The notes under the pieces: model-generated
The model's database searches: none
The model's input: only the letters and a program-made list of their open reading frames with translations
What the model was told of the DNA's origin: nothing
NCBI RefSeq assembly: GCF_030547005.1
Contig: NZ_JAUOPN010000023.1
Location: forward strand, 1-38,488
Length of the DNA: 38,488 nucleotides
Reading direction: 5' to 3'
Source: Maribacter sp. 1_MG-2023
GTDB lineage: Bacteria; Bacteroidota; Bacteroidia; Flavobacteriales; Flavobacteriaceae
Shown: positions 16,060 through 26,350 of the stretch, one piece after another
How positions within the stretch are numbered: the first letter of the stretch is position 1
Layout: each line of letters begins with the position of its first letter
Translations under genes and position numbers: made by a program

Positions 16060-17145
16060 TTATATCAATTTTTCTATTTCATCACAGATATCAGCAGTGG
16101 CATTTGGTAATGCCAACGACTTAATATTCTTTGATAGTTCTATTTGTTTTTCTGCAGATTTAAATACCGATTCAAACTCCGTTTTAAATGTCGCATCAAG
16201 CTCTTTTTCTCTAATCATAATTGCAGCCTCATGCCCAACCAACGATAATGCATTCATGGTCTGATGATCTTCTGCAACAACTGGCGACGGAATAAAGAAT
16301 GTTGGTTTCCCTACCAAACACAATTCTGATACCGCACCTGCGCCAGCTCTTGAAATAATGAAATCTGCCGCTACATAAGCCTTATCCATCGAGTTTAAAA
16401 AAGCATACACTTTAATGTTCTCCAACTGATGCGATTTATAGGTTTCGTAATACCCTTTACCACATTGCCATATTACTTGTAAGCCTAATGCCTCAAAATA
16501 TTCTAAATGATCTGCTACCAATTGGTTGATACGTCTTGCCCCTAAACTTCCACCTAATACTAAAAGTGTTTTCTTATCGGCATTCAATTCAAAATACTGT
16601 AAAGCTTCATCTTTAGTAGCTTTTAATTCCACCAAATCTGAACGTACAGGATTACCTGTTTTTACAATTTTATCTTTCGGAAAAAACTTCTCCATGCCAT
16701 CATATGCCACACAGATTTTCTTCACTTTATCTTTTAATAGTTTATTGGTGATGCCTGCAAATGAATTTTGTTCTTGCAAAACACAAGGTATACCCTTTAC
16801 GGTTGCCATTTTTAACAACGGACCACTCGCAAAACCACCCGTACCAATTACGGCGTTTGGTTTAAACTTCGATACGATGCTATTTGCTCTCATTAAACTA
16901 CTTATCAATTTTATTGGAAATAGTAGATTTTTAAGGGTCAGTTTGCGCTGAATTCCTGTAATCCACAATCCTTCTATTCTGTACCCTGCTTGTGGCACTT
17001 TCTCCATCTCCATTCTATCCTTCGCCCCTACGAACAAAAACTCTGCATCAGGATATCTCTTTTTCAATTCGTTCGCTATGGCTATCGCCGGATAAATATG
17101 GCCACCAGTACCTCCTCCTGATAAAATGAACTTATAACTGCCCAC
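16060..17145 (-). CDS. murG: lipid II synthase MurG
   Basis: This peripheral-membrane GT28 glycosyltransferase moves GlcNAc from UDP-GlcNAc to lipid I to make lipid II on the inner face of the membrane. [11 protein letters not shown] is at 10-20, and the UDP-GlcNAc region includes [22 protein letters not shown] and the EDHQTMNA motif. Its 361-aa length is typical. The start overlaps the end of ftsW by 14 bp. Confidence 0.98.
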   Translation of the reverse strand: MGSYKFILSGGGTGGHIYPAIAIANELKKRYPDAEFLFVGAKDRMEMEKVPQAGYRIEGLWITGIQRKLTLKNLLFPIKLISSLMRANSIVSKFKPNAVIGTGGFASGPLLKMATVKGIPCVLQEQNSFAGITNKLLKDKVKKICVAYDGMEKFFPKDKIVKTGNPVRSDLVELKATKDEALQYFELNADKKTLLVLGGSLGARRINQLVADHLEYFEALGLQVIWQCGKGYYETYKSHQLENIKVYAFLNSMDKAYVAADFIISRAGAGAVSELCLVGKPTFFIPSPVVAEDHQTMNALSLVGHEAAIMIREKELDATFKTEFESVFKSAEKQIELSKNIKSLALPNATADICDEIEKLI

Positions 17146-18340
17146 TTAAAATCTCTAAAGGGTTCGTTTCATCCATATCAATATCGTTGCCAGAAGCACT
17201 CTCCTGAGCTATACTTTTATTACTTGCACTTAAAATAATACCTATCGCCAAACAGGTCATCCAGCTAGAGGTTCCTCCACTACTAATCAATGGTAAGTTC
17301 TGACCTGTTACAGGAAACAACTCCACCGCTACCGCCATATTAATCAATGCTTGAAACACAATGGGCAACCCTACGCCTAGCACCAACAACTTGCTAAAAA
17401 CCGATGCACAACCATTGGCAACCACCACTATTCTAAATAGCAGAAACATATAAAATAACATGAGTATAAATCCTCCTATTAAACCATATTCCTCCACTAT
17501 AATAGCATAGATAAAATCTGATGAACTTTGTGGCAAAAAGTTCTTCTGCACACTTTTTCCAGCTCCTTTACCCATTACTCCGCCAGTAGCTATCGCTATT
17601 TTTGCTCTTTCTATTTGATAAGTTCCTTCTGAATCTTCAGGGTTTGAGAAACTATCTATTCGGCTCATCCATGTATCTACCCTATTCGGAAATAAATCTG
17701 GGAAAGCTTTTGCCGTTAATACGAACATGGTCAAAAACAACATTCCCGCTCCAATAATGCTTAATAAGTATTTCATAGGATATCCTCCTAAAAAACACAA
17801 TACCATAACCATTGAAAAAACGATTGCTGCCGTTGAAAAGTTCGCGGGTAAAATCAAAGCTACCACCAAGAAAACCGGAAGCCATAAAGGCAATATGCTG
17901 TCTTTAAATGTTATTTTAATATCTCTTACCTTAGAGAAATAACGCGCTACATATATCATTAACACTACTGCCGCCAAGTTAGAGGGCTGAAAGCCGAAAC
18001 CTACCAGTGGTAGACGGATCCAACGACTATCATTAGTACCACCACTTGAGGTGCCTTGTGCCAATACGAATATGAGCAAGACCAACACTATGGGCAAGGC
18101 AATCATTGAAAGCCCCTTAAAGAAGTGCGTAGGTATTTTATGTACCCCATAAATAATTCCAAAGCCTAAAAACAACAGTATGGCATGTTTTACCAAATGA
18201 CCAACTGGCGTACCACTACCTACTACATAGACCAAATTACTACTTGCACTATATACTGGCAGAAATGAAAACAAGGCCAAGAGTGCCGCAATGGCCCAAA
18301 TAGCTTTATCTCCTTTTATATTTTGAAATATATTCAACAC
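17132..18340 (-). CDS. ftsW: septal SEDS glycosyltransferase FtsW
   Basis: This is a polytopic membrane protein of about ten helices in the SEDS family. It polymerises lipid II at the septum together with the class B penicillin-binding protein Fts[14 protein letters not shown] and the C-terminal [11 protein letters not shown] are hallmark motifs. At 402 aa it is full length. It starts 1 bp after murD and overlaps murG, so the block murD-ftsW-murG is translated as a tight unit. A RodA identity is unlikely, given the position between murD and murG. Confidence 0.97.
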   Translation of the reverse strand: MLNIFQNIKGDKAIWAIAALLALFSFLPVYSASSNLVYVVGSGTPVGHLVKHAILLFLGFGIIYGVHKIPTHFFKGLSMIALPIVLVLLIFVLAQGTSSGGTNDSRWIRLPLVGFGFQPSNLAAVVLMIYVARYFSKVRDIKITFKDSILPLWLPVFLVVALILPANFSTAAIVFSMVMVLCFLGGYPMKYLLSIIGAGMLFLTMFVLTAKAFPDLFPNRVDTWMSRIDSFSNPEDSEGTYQIERAKIAIATGGVMGKGAGKSVQKNFLPQSSSDFIYAIIVEEYGLIGGFILMLFYMFLLFRIVVVANGCASVFSKLLVLGVGLPIVFQALINMAVAVELFPVTGQNLPLISSGGTSSWMTCLAIGIILSASNKSIAQESASGNDIDMDETNPLEILSGQL

Positions 18341-18341
18341 C

Positions 18342-19676
18342 TTACAGGTTTTTTACACAGTTCTTAAATTGATCTCCGCGATCCTCATAGTTCTTAAACA
18401 AATCGAAGCTTGCACATGCCGGTGATAATAAAACCGTATCACCACGCTCTGCAATTTTATAAGCAACTTTTACAGCTTCTTCCATTGCATATGTTTCTAC
18501 CAATAGATCCACAGCATTACCGAATACATGCTTGATCTTTTCATTATCCTCACCTAGGCAAATAATCGCTTTTACTTTTTCTCTTACTAATGGCATTAAC
18601 TCCATGTACTCATTGCCCTTATCTACACCACCTACGATCCAAACAGTAGGTGTTTTCATGCTATCCAATGCGTAATAAGCAGCGTTTACATTTGTTGCTT
18701 TTGAGTCATTGATATATTCCACATGATGTATTTTCAACACCTTTTCCAAACGGTGGGGAGCCCCTTGAAAATTAGAAACACAAGCTCTTATCGTTTCCTT
18801 ACGGATACCGACTAATTTGGCAATTGTTGCCGCTGCCATTGTGTTCTTTACATTGTGCTGACCTTCTAAGGCCAAAGTGTTCTTCGTCATGCTAATAGTG
18901 TCTGTTGTTGTTTTTATTATTATCTCGTTTTGCTCTATAAATGCGCCTTGTTCAAATACTTTATTCAATGAAAAGGGCATTAATTTTGATTTAACCGGGT
19001 GCTTGTTCAGCCATTCTACCAAAACCGTATCATCTGCATCATAAATCAAATAATCGTTTTCGTCTTGGTTTTCTGCAATTCTAAATTTAGATGCGATATA
19101 GTTTTCAAACTCATAGTCATACCGATCTAAATGATCTGGTGTAATATTCGTAATCACGGCAATGTGTGGTTTAAAATCTACTATGCCGTCTAATTGAAAA
19201 CTACTGATCTCAAGCACGTAATACTCAAAATCATTCTCTGCAACCATTTTCGCATAGCTATCACCAATGTTTCCTGCCATACCCACTTTCAATTCGGCAT
19301 TTGCCAAAATGTGGTTGGTTAGCATGGTAGTCGTTGTTTTTCCGTTGCTACCCGTGATACCAATAATTTTTGCATCGGTGTATTTTGATGCAAATTCAAT
19401 CTCTGATATTACAGGAACACCTTTCCCTACCAACTGCTTTACCAAGGGTACTTTGTCTGGTATACCCGGACTCTTCATTACCAAATCGGCTTTTAGTATG
19501 CGGTCTTCAGAATGCTGTTCTTCTTCCCAATCAATTCCAAAATGTTCAAGAACGTTTTTATACTTCTCTTTAATTTTTCCTTTATCAGATACAAATACAT
19601 CGTATCCTTTTTTCAATCCTAAAATAGCTGTTCCTACTCCACTTTCTCCTCCTCCAAGAACTACCAGTAATGCCAT
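18342..19676 (-). CDS. murD: UDP-MurNAc-L-Ala-D-Glu ligase MurD
   Basis: It adds D-glutamate to UDP-MurNAc-L-alanine with ATP. It has an N-terminal UDP-binding domain starting with VVLGGGESG, the ATP loop GSNGKTTT at 109-116, a central domain with NITPDHLDRY, and a C-terminal ligase domain with NDSKATN and LLSPACASFD. Its 444-aa length is normal. Its start codon overlaps the mraY stop (TAATG), which indicates translational coupling. Confidence 0.98.
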   Translation of the reverse strand: MALLVVLGGGESGVGTAILGLKKGYDVFVSDKGKIKEKYKNVLEHFGIDWEEEQHSEDRILKADLVMKSPGIPDKVPLVKQLVGKGVPVISEIEFASKYTDAKIIGITGSNGKTTTTMLTNHILANAELKVGMAGNIGDSYAKMVAENDFEYYVLEISSFQLDGIVDFKPHIAVITNITPDHLDRYDYEFENYIASKFRIAENQDENDYLIYDADDTVLVEWLNKHPVKSKLMPFSLNKVFEQGAFIEQNEIIIKTTTDTISMTKNTLALEGQHNVKNTMAAATIAKLVGIRKETIRACVSNFQGAPHRLEKVLKIHHVEYINDSKATNVNAAYYALDSMKTPTVWIVGGVDKGNEYMELMPLVREKVKAIICLGEDNEKIKHVFGNAVDLLVETYAMEEAVKVAYKIAERGDTVLLSPACASFDLFKNYEDRGDQFKNCVKNL

Positions 19677-20896
19677 TATCTAATTTTTAAGGTCACTACA
19701 GTTACAATTGCCAATAGTATACCTACAATCCAAAAACGGGTTACGATCTTACTTTCATGGTATCCCATTTTCTGGTAGTGGTGATGTAATGGAGACATTA
19801 ATAATATACGTCTACCTTCACCAAATTTTTTCTTTGTGTATTTAAAATACCCTACTTGTATCATCACTGAAAGCGACTCCGCAAAGAAGATTCCACATAA
19901 CACGGGTATCAATAATTCTTTACGTACTATTATTGCGATTACAGCAATTACGCCACCAATTGTCAAACTACCCGTATCTCCCATAAACACTTGTGCCGGG
20001 AACGCATTGTACCATAAGAATCCGATCAAAGCTCCAGCAAAAGCGGTAATGAATACTAGCAACTCACCTACTCGTGGTATATACATTATATCTAAGTAAT
20101 CAGAAAAAATGATGTTACCAGACACCAGGGCAAAAATGCCCAGCGTAAATACAATTATTGCCGATGTACCTGCCGCGAGACCATCAATACCATCGGTTAA
20201 ATTTGCACCGTTAGATACCGCGGTAACTATTAATATAATAATAGGTATAAACAATAACCACGCATAGTCTTTTGCGTCATCACCTGCCCACGCTATTAAA
20301 CTCTCATAATCAAACTCATTATTCTTAAAAAAAGGAACTGTAGTCATGGTCGACTTAATCTCTGCTCCTTTTACTTGTTCTACCGTATAATCTTTAGTGA
20401 TGATGGTTTTATCATGATCACGCATGGTCACCTCTGGATGAAAATAAAGTACTGCACCCACTATTAGCCCTAATACTACCTGACCCAATACCTTAAACTT
20501 ACCTTTTAGACCTTCTTTGTTCTTTTTGAATACTTTGATGTAATCATCTAAAAAACCGATTGCTCCCATCCACAACATGGTAAATATTAATAGGATGATG
20601 TAGATATTCTCTAAGCGCGCAAACAACAATACTGGTATCAATGTGGACATGATAATAATAACCCCACCCATTGTTGGCGTACCTGCTTTTTGCTTTTGAC
20701 CATCTAAACCTAAATCACGAATAGTCTCACCTACTTGTTGCTTCTGTAAAAACAGAATAACACGCTTACCATAAACCGTCGCAATCATCAATGAAAACAG
20801 TATAGCCATTGCTGCACGGAATGTACTGAACTGAAACAGCGAAGCTCCAGGCAACTGGTATTGTTTTTCTAAATATTCGAACAGGTAGGTTAACAT
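19676..20896 (-). CDS. mraY: phospho-MurNAc-pentapeptide transferase MraY
   Basis: This polytopic membrane enzyme transfers phospho-MurNAc-pentapeptide to undecaprenyl phosphate to make lipid [33 protein letters not shown] and the C-terminal [11 protein letters not shown] mark the family. At 406 aa it is about 45 residues longer than the Escherichia coli enzyme. The extra residues form a polar loop of about 50-70 residues (from [10 protein letters not shown] to GDDAKDYAW) between membrane helices; this insert appears common in Bacteroidota. It starts 31 bp after murE. Confidence 0.98.
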   Translation of the reverse strand: MLTYLFEYLEKQYQLPGASLFQFSTFRAAMAILFSLMIATVYGKRVILFLQKQQVGETIRDLGLDGQKQKAGTPTMGGVIIIMSTLIPVLLFARLENIYIILLIFTMLWMGAIGFLDDYIKVFKKNKEGLKGKFKVLGQVVLGLIVGAVLYFHPEVTMRDHDKTIITKDYTVEQVKGAEIKSTMTTVPFFKNNEFDYESLIAWAGDDAKDYAWLLFIPIIILIVTAVSNGANLTDGIDGLAAGTSAIIVFTLGIFALVSGNIIFSDYLDIMYIPRVGELLVFITAFAGALIGFLWYNAFPAQVFMGDTGSLTIGGVIAVIAIIVRKELLIPVLCGIFFAESLSVMIQVGYFKYTKKKFGEGRRILLMSPLHHHYQKMGYHESKIVTRFWIVGILLAIVTVVTLKIR

Positions 20897-20927
20897 ATAA
20901 TCTGTATTCTTTGCTACTAAGACTTAA

Positions 20928-22391
20928 TTATTTCTCTAAGCTGTTTAAAAGCTCTTTTACTATTTTAAAATCATCGAAATCTATGCGTACGCCGTTGGTT
21001 TCTTGGTAGGTCTCATGACCTTTGCCGGCTACTAATATGATATCGTTGTCATCTGCTAGTTGACATGCAGTTTTAATTGCCTGCTCTCTATTCTCGATGG
21101 ATAAAATCTTTTTTACGTTCTGTGGCTCTACACCTGCCTCCATTTCTGAAATAATTTCAGTCGGTGATTCCGTTCTCGGATTATCAGAGGTAAATATGGT
21201 CTTGTTACTCATCTCTGATGCGATATTACCCATTACCGGACGCTTTGATCTGTCTCTATCGCCACCACACCCCACAACGGTGATGACGTTTTCATTTCCA
21301 GTTCTCAACGTGTTGATTGTCTCAAGCACATTTTTTAGGGCGTCCGGCGTATGGGCATAATCAACTATAGCCGTAATTTTTTTCTTTGATATATAATATT
21401 GAAACCTTCCGTCTACATTCTCCAACTCACTTAATAAGCGAAGGGTTTCTAATTGCTCCAATCCCAATAAATCTGCTGTCGCAAAAATCGCCAGCATATT
21501 ATAGGCATTGAAATGACCTATTAATTTTGTCCATAGCTCATGATCATTGATTTTCAACAATTGACCGTCGAACTGATTTTCTAAAATCTGTGCTCTGTAA
21601 TCTGCATAGTTCTTTAAGGCGTAGCTTGCTTTTCTAGCCTTAGTATTCTGCAACATGACCAAACCGTTCTTATCATCTACATTAGTTAATGCAAATGCCG
21701 TTTTTGGTAACTGATCAAACAATATCTTTTTGGTATCGCGGTACTCTGCAAATGTTTTATGATAGTCTAGGTGATCGTGAGACAGATTCGTGAAAATTGC
21801 CCCTTCAAACACCAAACCTTCGGTTCTTTTCTGGTGAATACCATGAGAACTTACTTCCATAAAACAATACTCTACACCGGCATCGTTCATCAATTTTAAA
21901 TGCTGATTGATGACCAATGCATCGGGAGTAGTATGTTTTGTTGGATAAACCGTATCATCTACCATAATTTTAATGGTAGACAACAAGCCTACTTTATATC
22001 CTGCTTTTTTGAATAACTGATATAACAAACTAGATACCGTGGTTTTTCCATTGGTACCCGTAACACCTACTAATTTTAAATTTTTTGATGGTGTACCGTA
22101 GTAATTTGAAGCCATCAACGCCAATGCCTGATTGCCACTTTCTACTTGCACATACGTAACATCATCTATCATCTCTGCTGGCAACTGCTCGCAAACTATT
22201 GCTCTTACACCTGCAACAACTACCTGATCAATATATTTATGACCATCGGTCAACGTGCCTTTTATAGCTACGAAGGCATCGGATTTTTGCACCTCACGAG
22301 AATCGAAACGAACTGATGCTATATCACAAGAGGTAGTACCGCTAACAGCAGTAATACGCACTCCATATAATATGTCCTTTAATTGCATCAT
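20928..22391 (-). CDS. murE: UDP-MurNAc-tripeptide ligase MurE (meso-DAP type)
   Basis: It adds the third stem-peptide residue to UDP-MurNAc-L-Ala-D-Glu with ATP. The ATP loop GTNGKTT is at 112-118, YAHTPD at 345-350, and the lysine that is carbamylated in Mur ligases lies near 221 (YRDTKK). DNPRTESP starts at 403; DNPR selects meso-diaminopimelate rather than lysine, so the wall should be of the DAP type. The start overlaps the ftsI stop (ATGA). A second ATG follows at once and either could be used. No murF gene follows in this cluster. Confidence 0.98.
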   Translation of the reverse strand: MMQLKDILYGVRITAVSGTTSCDIASVRFDSREVQKSDAFVAIKGTLTDGHKYIDQVVVAGVRAIVCEQLPAEMIDDVTYVQVESGNQALALMASNYYGTPSKNLKLVGVTGTNGKTTVSSLLYQLFKKAGYKVGLLSTIKIMVDDTVYPTKHTTPDALVINQHLKLMNDAGVEYCFMEVSSHGIHQKRTEGLVFEGAIFTNLSHDHLDYHKTFAEYRDTKKILFDQLPKTAFALTNVDDKNGLVMLQNTKARKASYALKNYADYRAQILENQFDGQLLKINDHELWTKLIGHFNAYNMLAIFATADLLGLEQLETLRLLSELENVDGRFQYYISKKKITAIVDYAHTPDALKNVLETINTLRTGNENVITVVGCGGDRDRSKRPVMGNIASEMSNKTIFTSDNPRTESPTEIISEMEAGVEPQNVKKILSIENREQAIKTACQLADDNDIILVAGKGHETYQETNGVRIDFDDFKIVKELLNSLEK

Positions 22392-24394
22392 ATTAATTCT
22401 AATACTATTTTTTTTACTGATTTTAAATCGGTGCCTTTGGTGATGGACTGTTTTTTCACCTTACCATTTCCTCTTACCTCTACTTCAATACCCAAATTCT
22501 CAAGAATTGCAACCGCATCCATACCACACATACCTTTTACATTTGGCATTGCAGAATATTTTGCTTGCGCCACCTTATAGTATCCTTGGTGCGAGTCTTC
22601 ATTTTTGGCGACTAACACATTTTTTACATCGACCTCACTTGTTAAAGGTGAGGTTGCATATACTTTTTGAGCGACAGATTTAAATACCGGACCGGATACA
22701 TCTGCACCATAATACCCAACACTTTTGTCTGGCTTATGAATTACTACGATACAAGAGTACTTCGGATTATCTGCAGGAAAATATCCTGCGAACGAAGAAA
22801 TGTACTCGTACTTAGATTTATCTTTAGATACATAGTTAGTCTGCGTAGTTCCTGTTTTTCCTGCCATAGAAAAATTCTTAGAATACATACGGTGACCTGT
22901 ACCATGGTCTTTCTCCACTACATTCTTTAATATCTGTTGCACCTTCTTTACTGTAGACTGAGAACAAATTGCTGGGTTCAATACCTTTTTATCAAACTTC
23001 TCAATCGTCTTGTTCCACTCCTTTACTTCTTTCAACAATCGTGGCTTTACCATTTCGCCATCGTTTGCAATAGCGTTATAGAATGCCAATGTTTGTAGCG
23101 GAGTCATAGACACCTCATAACCATAAGCCATTTGTGCCAATGAAAGACCTGACCAACCTTTATCACCAGGGTACCGCAGAACAGGTTTACCTTCACCAAC
23201 AACCGGAAGTCCTAATTCTTTATGAATACCCATACTCATTAATCTATTCACATATTTTTCAGGGTCGTTCTTGTACCCATTGTTTATCATTTTAGCAAAA
23301 GCAACATTAGATGATACTTCAAATGCTTTGGACATTGATATTTTACCGTGTCCGTCACGCTTGGTATCCTTTACCCAGTGCTTATATATTTTCCATCTAC
23401 CGTTTTCAGTATCAATTACGGTACTGGTATCTATTATTTTATCTTCTAGAGCCGCCACCAAATTCATCAACTTAAAAGTTGAACCTGGCTCGTGCGATTC
23501 GCCAATAGCATAGTTTAAACGCTCGTAATATTTACCATCGGTAGTCTGACCTAAATTAGATATTGCTTTTACCTCACCGGTTTTTACCTCCATAACGATT
23601 ACCGTACCGTGGTCTGCTTGATATTTCTCTAACTGACCTAGTAATGCATGGTGCGCTATATCTTGTATATTAATGTCTATTGTAGAATACACATCATAAC
23701 CATCTTTTGGCTCAATGATATTATCGTTACCTATAGGCTTCCACTGTCCTTTTGCTATTTTTTGCTTTAAACGTTTCCCTGAAATTCCTCTTAGATATTC
23801 TCCAAAAGCACCTTCCATACCTACACGAGTGTAGTATCCGTTTTCATCTACACGCTCATACCCAACACTACGCTCGGCAATTTTACCTAACGGATGCTCT
23901 CTTTTAATATGCTGCTCAATAATTAGCCCGCCTTTATACGCTCCCTTATTCAAAAGCGGAAATTTCTTTACTGCCATGTATTCAGAATAATCTAGGTTGC
24001 GTACAAGCAATGCATATCTATTTTTATTCTCTCGTGCTTTTCTTAAAACCTGTTGATAGTGAGAAGATGTTTTACCGAAATTCTTTGCCAAGGCATCTGC
24101 CAATGGTTTTACATTCGCTTTAAAATCTTCGTTAGATACCGTTACGGCATCAAAACGAATGGTGTATTTAGATACTGAAGTTGCCAAAAGACTACCATCG
24201 TCAGAATATAGATTACCTCTATTTGGCTCAATGGTAAACATACGCTCGGTACGCGTATCTGCCAAAGCTTGGTATTTTTCGCCGTCTACTACTTGTATAG
24301 AAACCAGTTTAAATAACACTGCACCCGCAAAGAGTACCATGAAACCTGCTACTATATAGAGCCTCTTTAATATGCTTTTATCTGTTGCCGCCAT
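22388..24394 (-). CDS. ftsI: septal penicillin-binding protein (FtsI/PBP3 type, PASTA)
   Basis: This class B penicillin-binding protein cross-links septal peptidoglycan in the periplasm. It has one N-terminal membrane helix (about 11-32), a dimerisation domain (about 50-215) and a transpeptidase domain. The active motifs are STFK (305-308, Ser305 nucleophile), SSN (361-363) and KTG (513-515). A single C-terminal PASTA-type domain (about 612-668) gives it the layout of SpoVD/PBP2x-like proteins. At 668 aa it is complete. Its start shares a base with the ftsL stop (TAATG). Confidence 0.97.
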   Translation of the reverse strand: MAATDKSILKRLYIVAGFMVLFAGAVLFKLVSIQVVDGEKYQALADTRTERMFTIEPNRGNLYSDDGSLLATSVSKYTIRFDAVTVSNEDFKANVKPLADALAKNFGKTSSHYQQVLRKARENKNRYALLVRNLDYSEYMAVKKFPLLNKGAYKGGLIIEQHIKREHPLGKIAERSVGYERVDENGYYTRVGMEGAFGEYLRGISGKRLKQKIAKGQWKPIGNDNIIEPKDGYDVYSTIDINIQDIAHHALLGQLEKYQADHGTVIVMEVKTGEVKAISNLGQTTDGKYYERLNYAIGESHEPGSTFKLMNLVAALEDKIIDTSTVIDTENGRWKIYKHWVKDTKRDGHGKISMSKAFEVSSNVAFAKMINNGYKNDPEKYVNRLMSMGIHKELGLPVVGEGKPVLRYPGDKGWSGLSLAQMAYGYEVSMTPLQTLAFYNAIANDGEMVKPRLLKEVKEWNKTIEKFDKKVLNPAICSQSTVKKVQQILKNVVEKDHGTGHRMYSKNFSMAGKTGTTQTNYVSKDKSKYEYISSFAGYFPADNPKYSCIVVIHKPDKSVGYYGADVSGPVFKSVAQKVYATSPLTSEVDVKNVLVAKNEDSHQGYYKVAQAKYSAMPNVKGMCGMDAVAILENLGIEVEVRGNGKVKKQSITKGTDLKSVKKIVLELI

Positions 24395-24735
24395 TATTCC
24401 TCAACATTTAAAGATTTCACCTTAATTTTCTGCGGGGGATTCTCTGAAGGAAACAGTCCTTTTTCCGATATTTTACCGGTAATGCTCGATTCTAGTTTTA
24501 ACTGTTGCACATCTGATCGCATATCTACGAACTCGTTTCGCAACTCTTTTACTTCTTCGTTTAATAAAGCAATGCGGTGTACTTTTTGATCGGCGCTATG
24601 AGAACTACTGATCATAACCGTTGCCAAAAAAGAAATGAAAATAATAAACAGCCAATTTTTAGGGGCGTCACCGCTCACCAAAAATTTACCCTTTAATAGG
24701 TCTAATACACCCGTTTTCACTTTATTTTTCGCCAT
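24394..24735 (-). CDS. ftsL: FtsL-like division protein
   Basis: The 113-aa bitopic protein has a basic cytoplasmic tail (1-27), one membrane helix (about 28-45) and a periplasmic coiled coil (about 50-85). That topology is the only thing well conserved in FtsL proteins. It normally joins FtsQ and a DivIC/FtsB-like partner to control FtsW-FtsI. The call rests on topology, size and its position between rsmH and ftsI. It overlaps rsmH by 14 bp. Confidence 0.88.
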   Translation of the reverse strand: MAKNKVKTGVLDLLKGKFLVSGDAPKNWLFIIFISFLATVMISSSHSADQKVHRIALLNEEVKELRNEFVDMRSDVQQLKLESSITGKISEKGLFPSENPPQKIKVKSLNVEE

Positions 24736-25630
24736 TACGCTCTGCTATTCTCAATTTTGCACTACGTGCTCTGTTATTCAATTTTATTTCTTCTCTAGTC
24801 GGCACTATCAATCCGCCAACCTTTTTTAACGGTACATCTATATTGCCGTAAAAATCTTTCTCTGGCTCTCCGTCAAACTGACCCGCTCTTATAAATCTTT
24901 TTACAAGCCTGTCTTCTAAAGAGTGGTAGCTAATTACACTTAGCCTTCCTTTTTCATTCAATAAACCTGGAGCCTGCTCCAAAAACTCTTTGATCACTTC
25001 TATCTCTTGATTCACCTCTATGCGAATCGCTTGATATATCTGTGCCAATATTTTATGCTGCCTATGTTCTGGCAAAAACTGCTTCAACACTGTTTTCAAT
25101 GCATCGGTAGTTTGTATCTCTTCTTCTTCCCTACTGGCAACGATTACTTTTGCCATGGCGTTCGCGTTTCTAATATCGCCGTACTCGAACAAGACTTTAC
25201 GCAAATCATCATATGAGTACTTATTTACCACCTCAAAAGCTGATAGCGTATTGCGCTTGCTCATTCGCATATCTAGATCTGCATCAAAACGGGTAGAGAA
25301 TCCTCTTTCCGCTTGATCAAACTGATGCGATGAAACTCCGTAATCTGCAAGAATACCATCTACCTTCTTTATGCCATAGAACTTTAAAAACTGGGTGATG
25401 TACCTAAAATTTTCCGCGATAAGCGTAAATCTTGGATCACCTAATGTGTTTGCTTGCGCATCTTCATCTTGATCAAAGGCATACAACCTGCCTTCTTTAC
25501 CCAATCTTTTTAATATCTCTTTAGAATGACCGCCACCGCCAAATGTCACATCTACATATATACCATCTTCTTTGATGTTTAAACCGTCTACCGATTCTTT
25601 CAGTAATACAGGGTTATGATACATCTCCAC
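24722..25630 (-). CDS. rsmH: 16S rRNA N4-methyltransferase RsmH
   Basis: This S-adenosylmethionine-dependent enzyme methylates C1402 (N4) of 16S rRNA. HNPVLLKESVDGL (5-17), the SAM loop GGGGHS (31-36) and LADYGVSSHQFD are family motifs, and the C-terminal SYHSLEDRLVKRF block is intact. Its 302-aa length is normal. It overlaps mraZ by 17 bp and ftsL by 14 bp. Confidence 0.98.
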   Translation of the reverse strand: MEMYHNPVLLKESVDGLNIKEDGIYVDVTFGGGGHSKEILKRLGKEGRLYAFDQDEDAQANTLGDPRFTLIAENFRYITQFLKFYGIKKVDGILADYGVSSHQFDQAERGFSTRFDADLDMRMSKRNTLSAFEVVNKYSYDDLRKVLFEYGDIRNANAMAKVIVASREEEEIQTTDALKTVLKQFLPEHRQHKILAQIYQAIRIEVNQEIEVIKEFLEQAPGLLNEKGRLSVISYHSLEDRLVKRFIRAGQFDGEPEKDFYGNIDVPLKKVGGLIVPTREEIKLNNRARSAKLRIAERNGEK

Positions 25631-26087
25631 TTGGTTTTTTACCTAACATTACACGCTTTGCCAACTTCACCTTCTCTTCTTTCGTTGCGTTTATAGATTC
25701 GTCATATGCTTTCTTGTCCCAAATCTCTAATCGCTTGCCAATTGGCGCAATGACCACTTCTTTGGTAATACCACCTAACGAGATAATGTCTTTCGGTATC
25801 AACAATCTACCGGTAGCATCTACTTCTACCTGACGAAGCCCTGCTGTATACATTCTTATGAACTGTAGGTTTTCTTCATCGAACCTGCTCTTTTCGTTCA
25901 ATTCTGCCATTACTCTGTGCCACTCGTAAGCAGGGTATAATTCTAAACACTCGCTCAAATATGATTTTTTGATAAAGAAGCCATCTTTTAGGATCGGAGC
26001 CACTTGATTGCGCAGCGCGACAGGGAGCATAATACGCCCCTTAGCATCAGCTTTGCAGTTAAATGTCCCAAAGAAAAAGATGTCCAA
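25614..26087 (-). CDS. mraZ: transcription regulator MraZ
   Basis: This 157-aa protein has two AbrB/SpoVT-like MraZ domains. Each carries the DxxGR motif: DAKGRIMLP near 14-22 and DATGRLLIP near 91-99. In Escherichia coli, MraZ binds repeated TGGGN boxes at its own promoter and represses the cluster; three similar boxes occur here at 26132-26156. The frame has no ATG before the first domain. The only fitting start is TTG at 26087, about 25 nt after the -7 box, with a stop codon further upstream in frame. It is the first gene of the cluster. Confidence 0.96.
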   Translation of the reverse strand: MDIFFFGTFNCKADAKGRIMLPVALRNQVAPILKDGFFIKKSYLSECLELYPAYEWHRVMAELNEKSRFDEENLQFIRMYTAGLRQVEVDATGRLLIPKDIISLGGITKEVVIAPIGKRLEIWDKKAYDESINATKEEKVKLAKRVMLGKKPSGDVS

Positions 26088-26113
26088 ATTGGTTGTGTTT
26101 AGTTATTATAACT

Positions 26114-26157
26114 CAAATATATAAATATTATTACCACATTTTACCACTAAAAACCAC
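26114..26157 (-). promoter_or_regulatory. mraZ promoter with candidate MraZ operator
   Basis: On the minus strand, TATATTTG (26121-26114) is a perfect -7 box, 27-34 bp before the TTG start. Upstream, TGGTT, TGGTA and TGGTA (plus-strand 26152-26156, 26142-26146, 26132-26136) repeat with exact 10-bp period. This matches the 5-base box plus 5-base spacer geometry of MraZ operators, but with TGGT in place of TGGG. A TGGGG lies further upstream (26172-26176). Repression by MraZ is inferred. Confidence 0.6.
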
Positions 26158-26296
26158 TTTGTTAATAAATTACCCCACTTTTGAACACGTTTTTGCACTT
26201 CATCGGATTTTATGGGATAATTTTCCCACTCAGCCCCTAAATCTTGAAAAAGTGAATTCTTAAAGTTTCTTGTGATCACCTTATCGAAAAGAGTTG

Positions 26297-26326
26297 TTTG
26301 CTATTCTCGGTAATTACCTATATTTG
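26297..26326 (+). promoter_or_regulatory. promoter of the hydrolase-engB operon
   Basis: TTTG (26297-26300) and TATATTTG (26319-26326) are separated by 18 bp, matching the Bacteroidota -33/-7 consensus. The start codon is 24 bp downstream. Confidence 0.7.
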
Positions 26327-26350
26327 GACAATTACTGATGAGTAGTGTGC

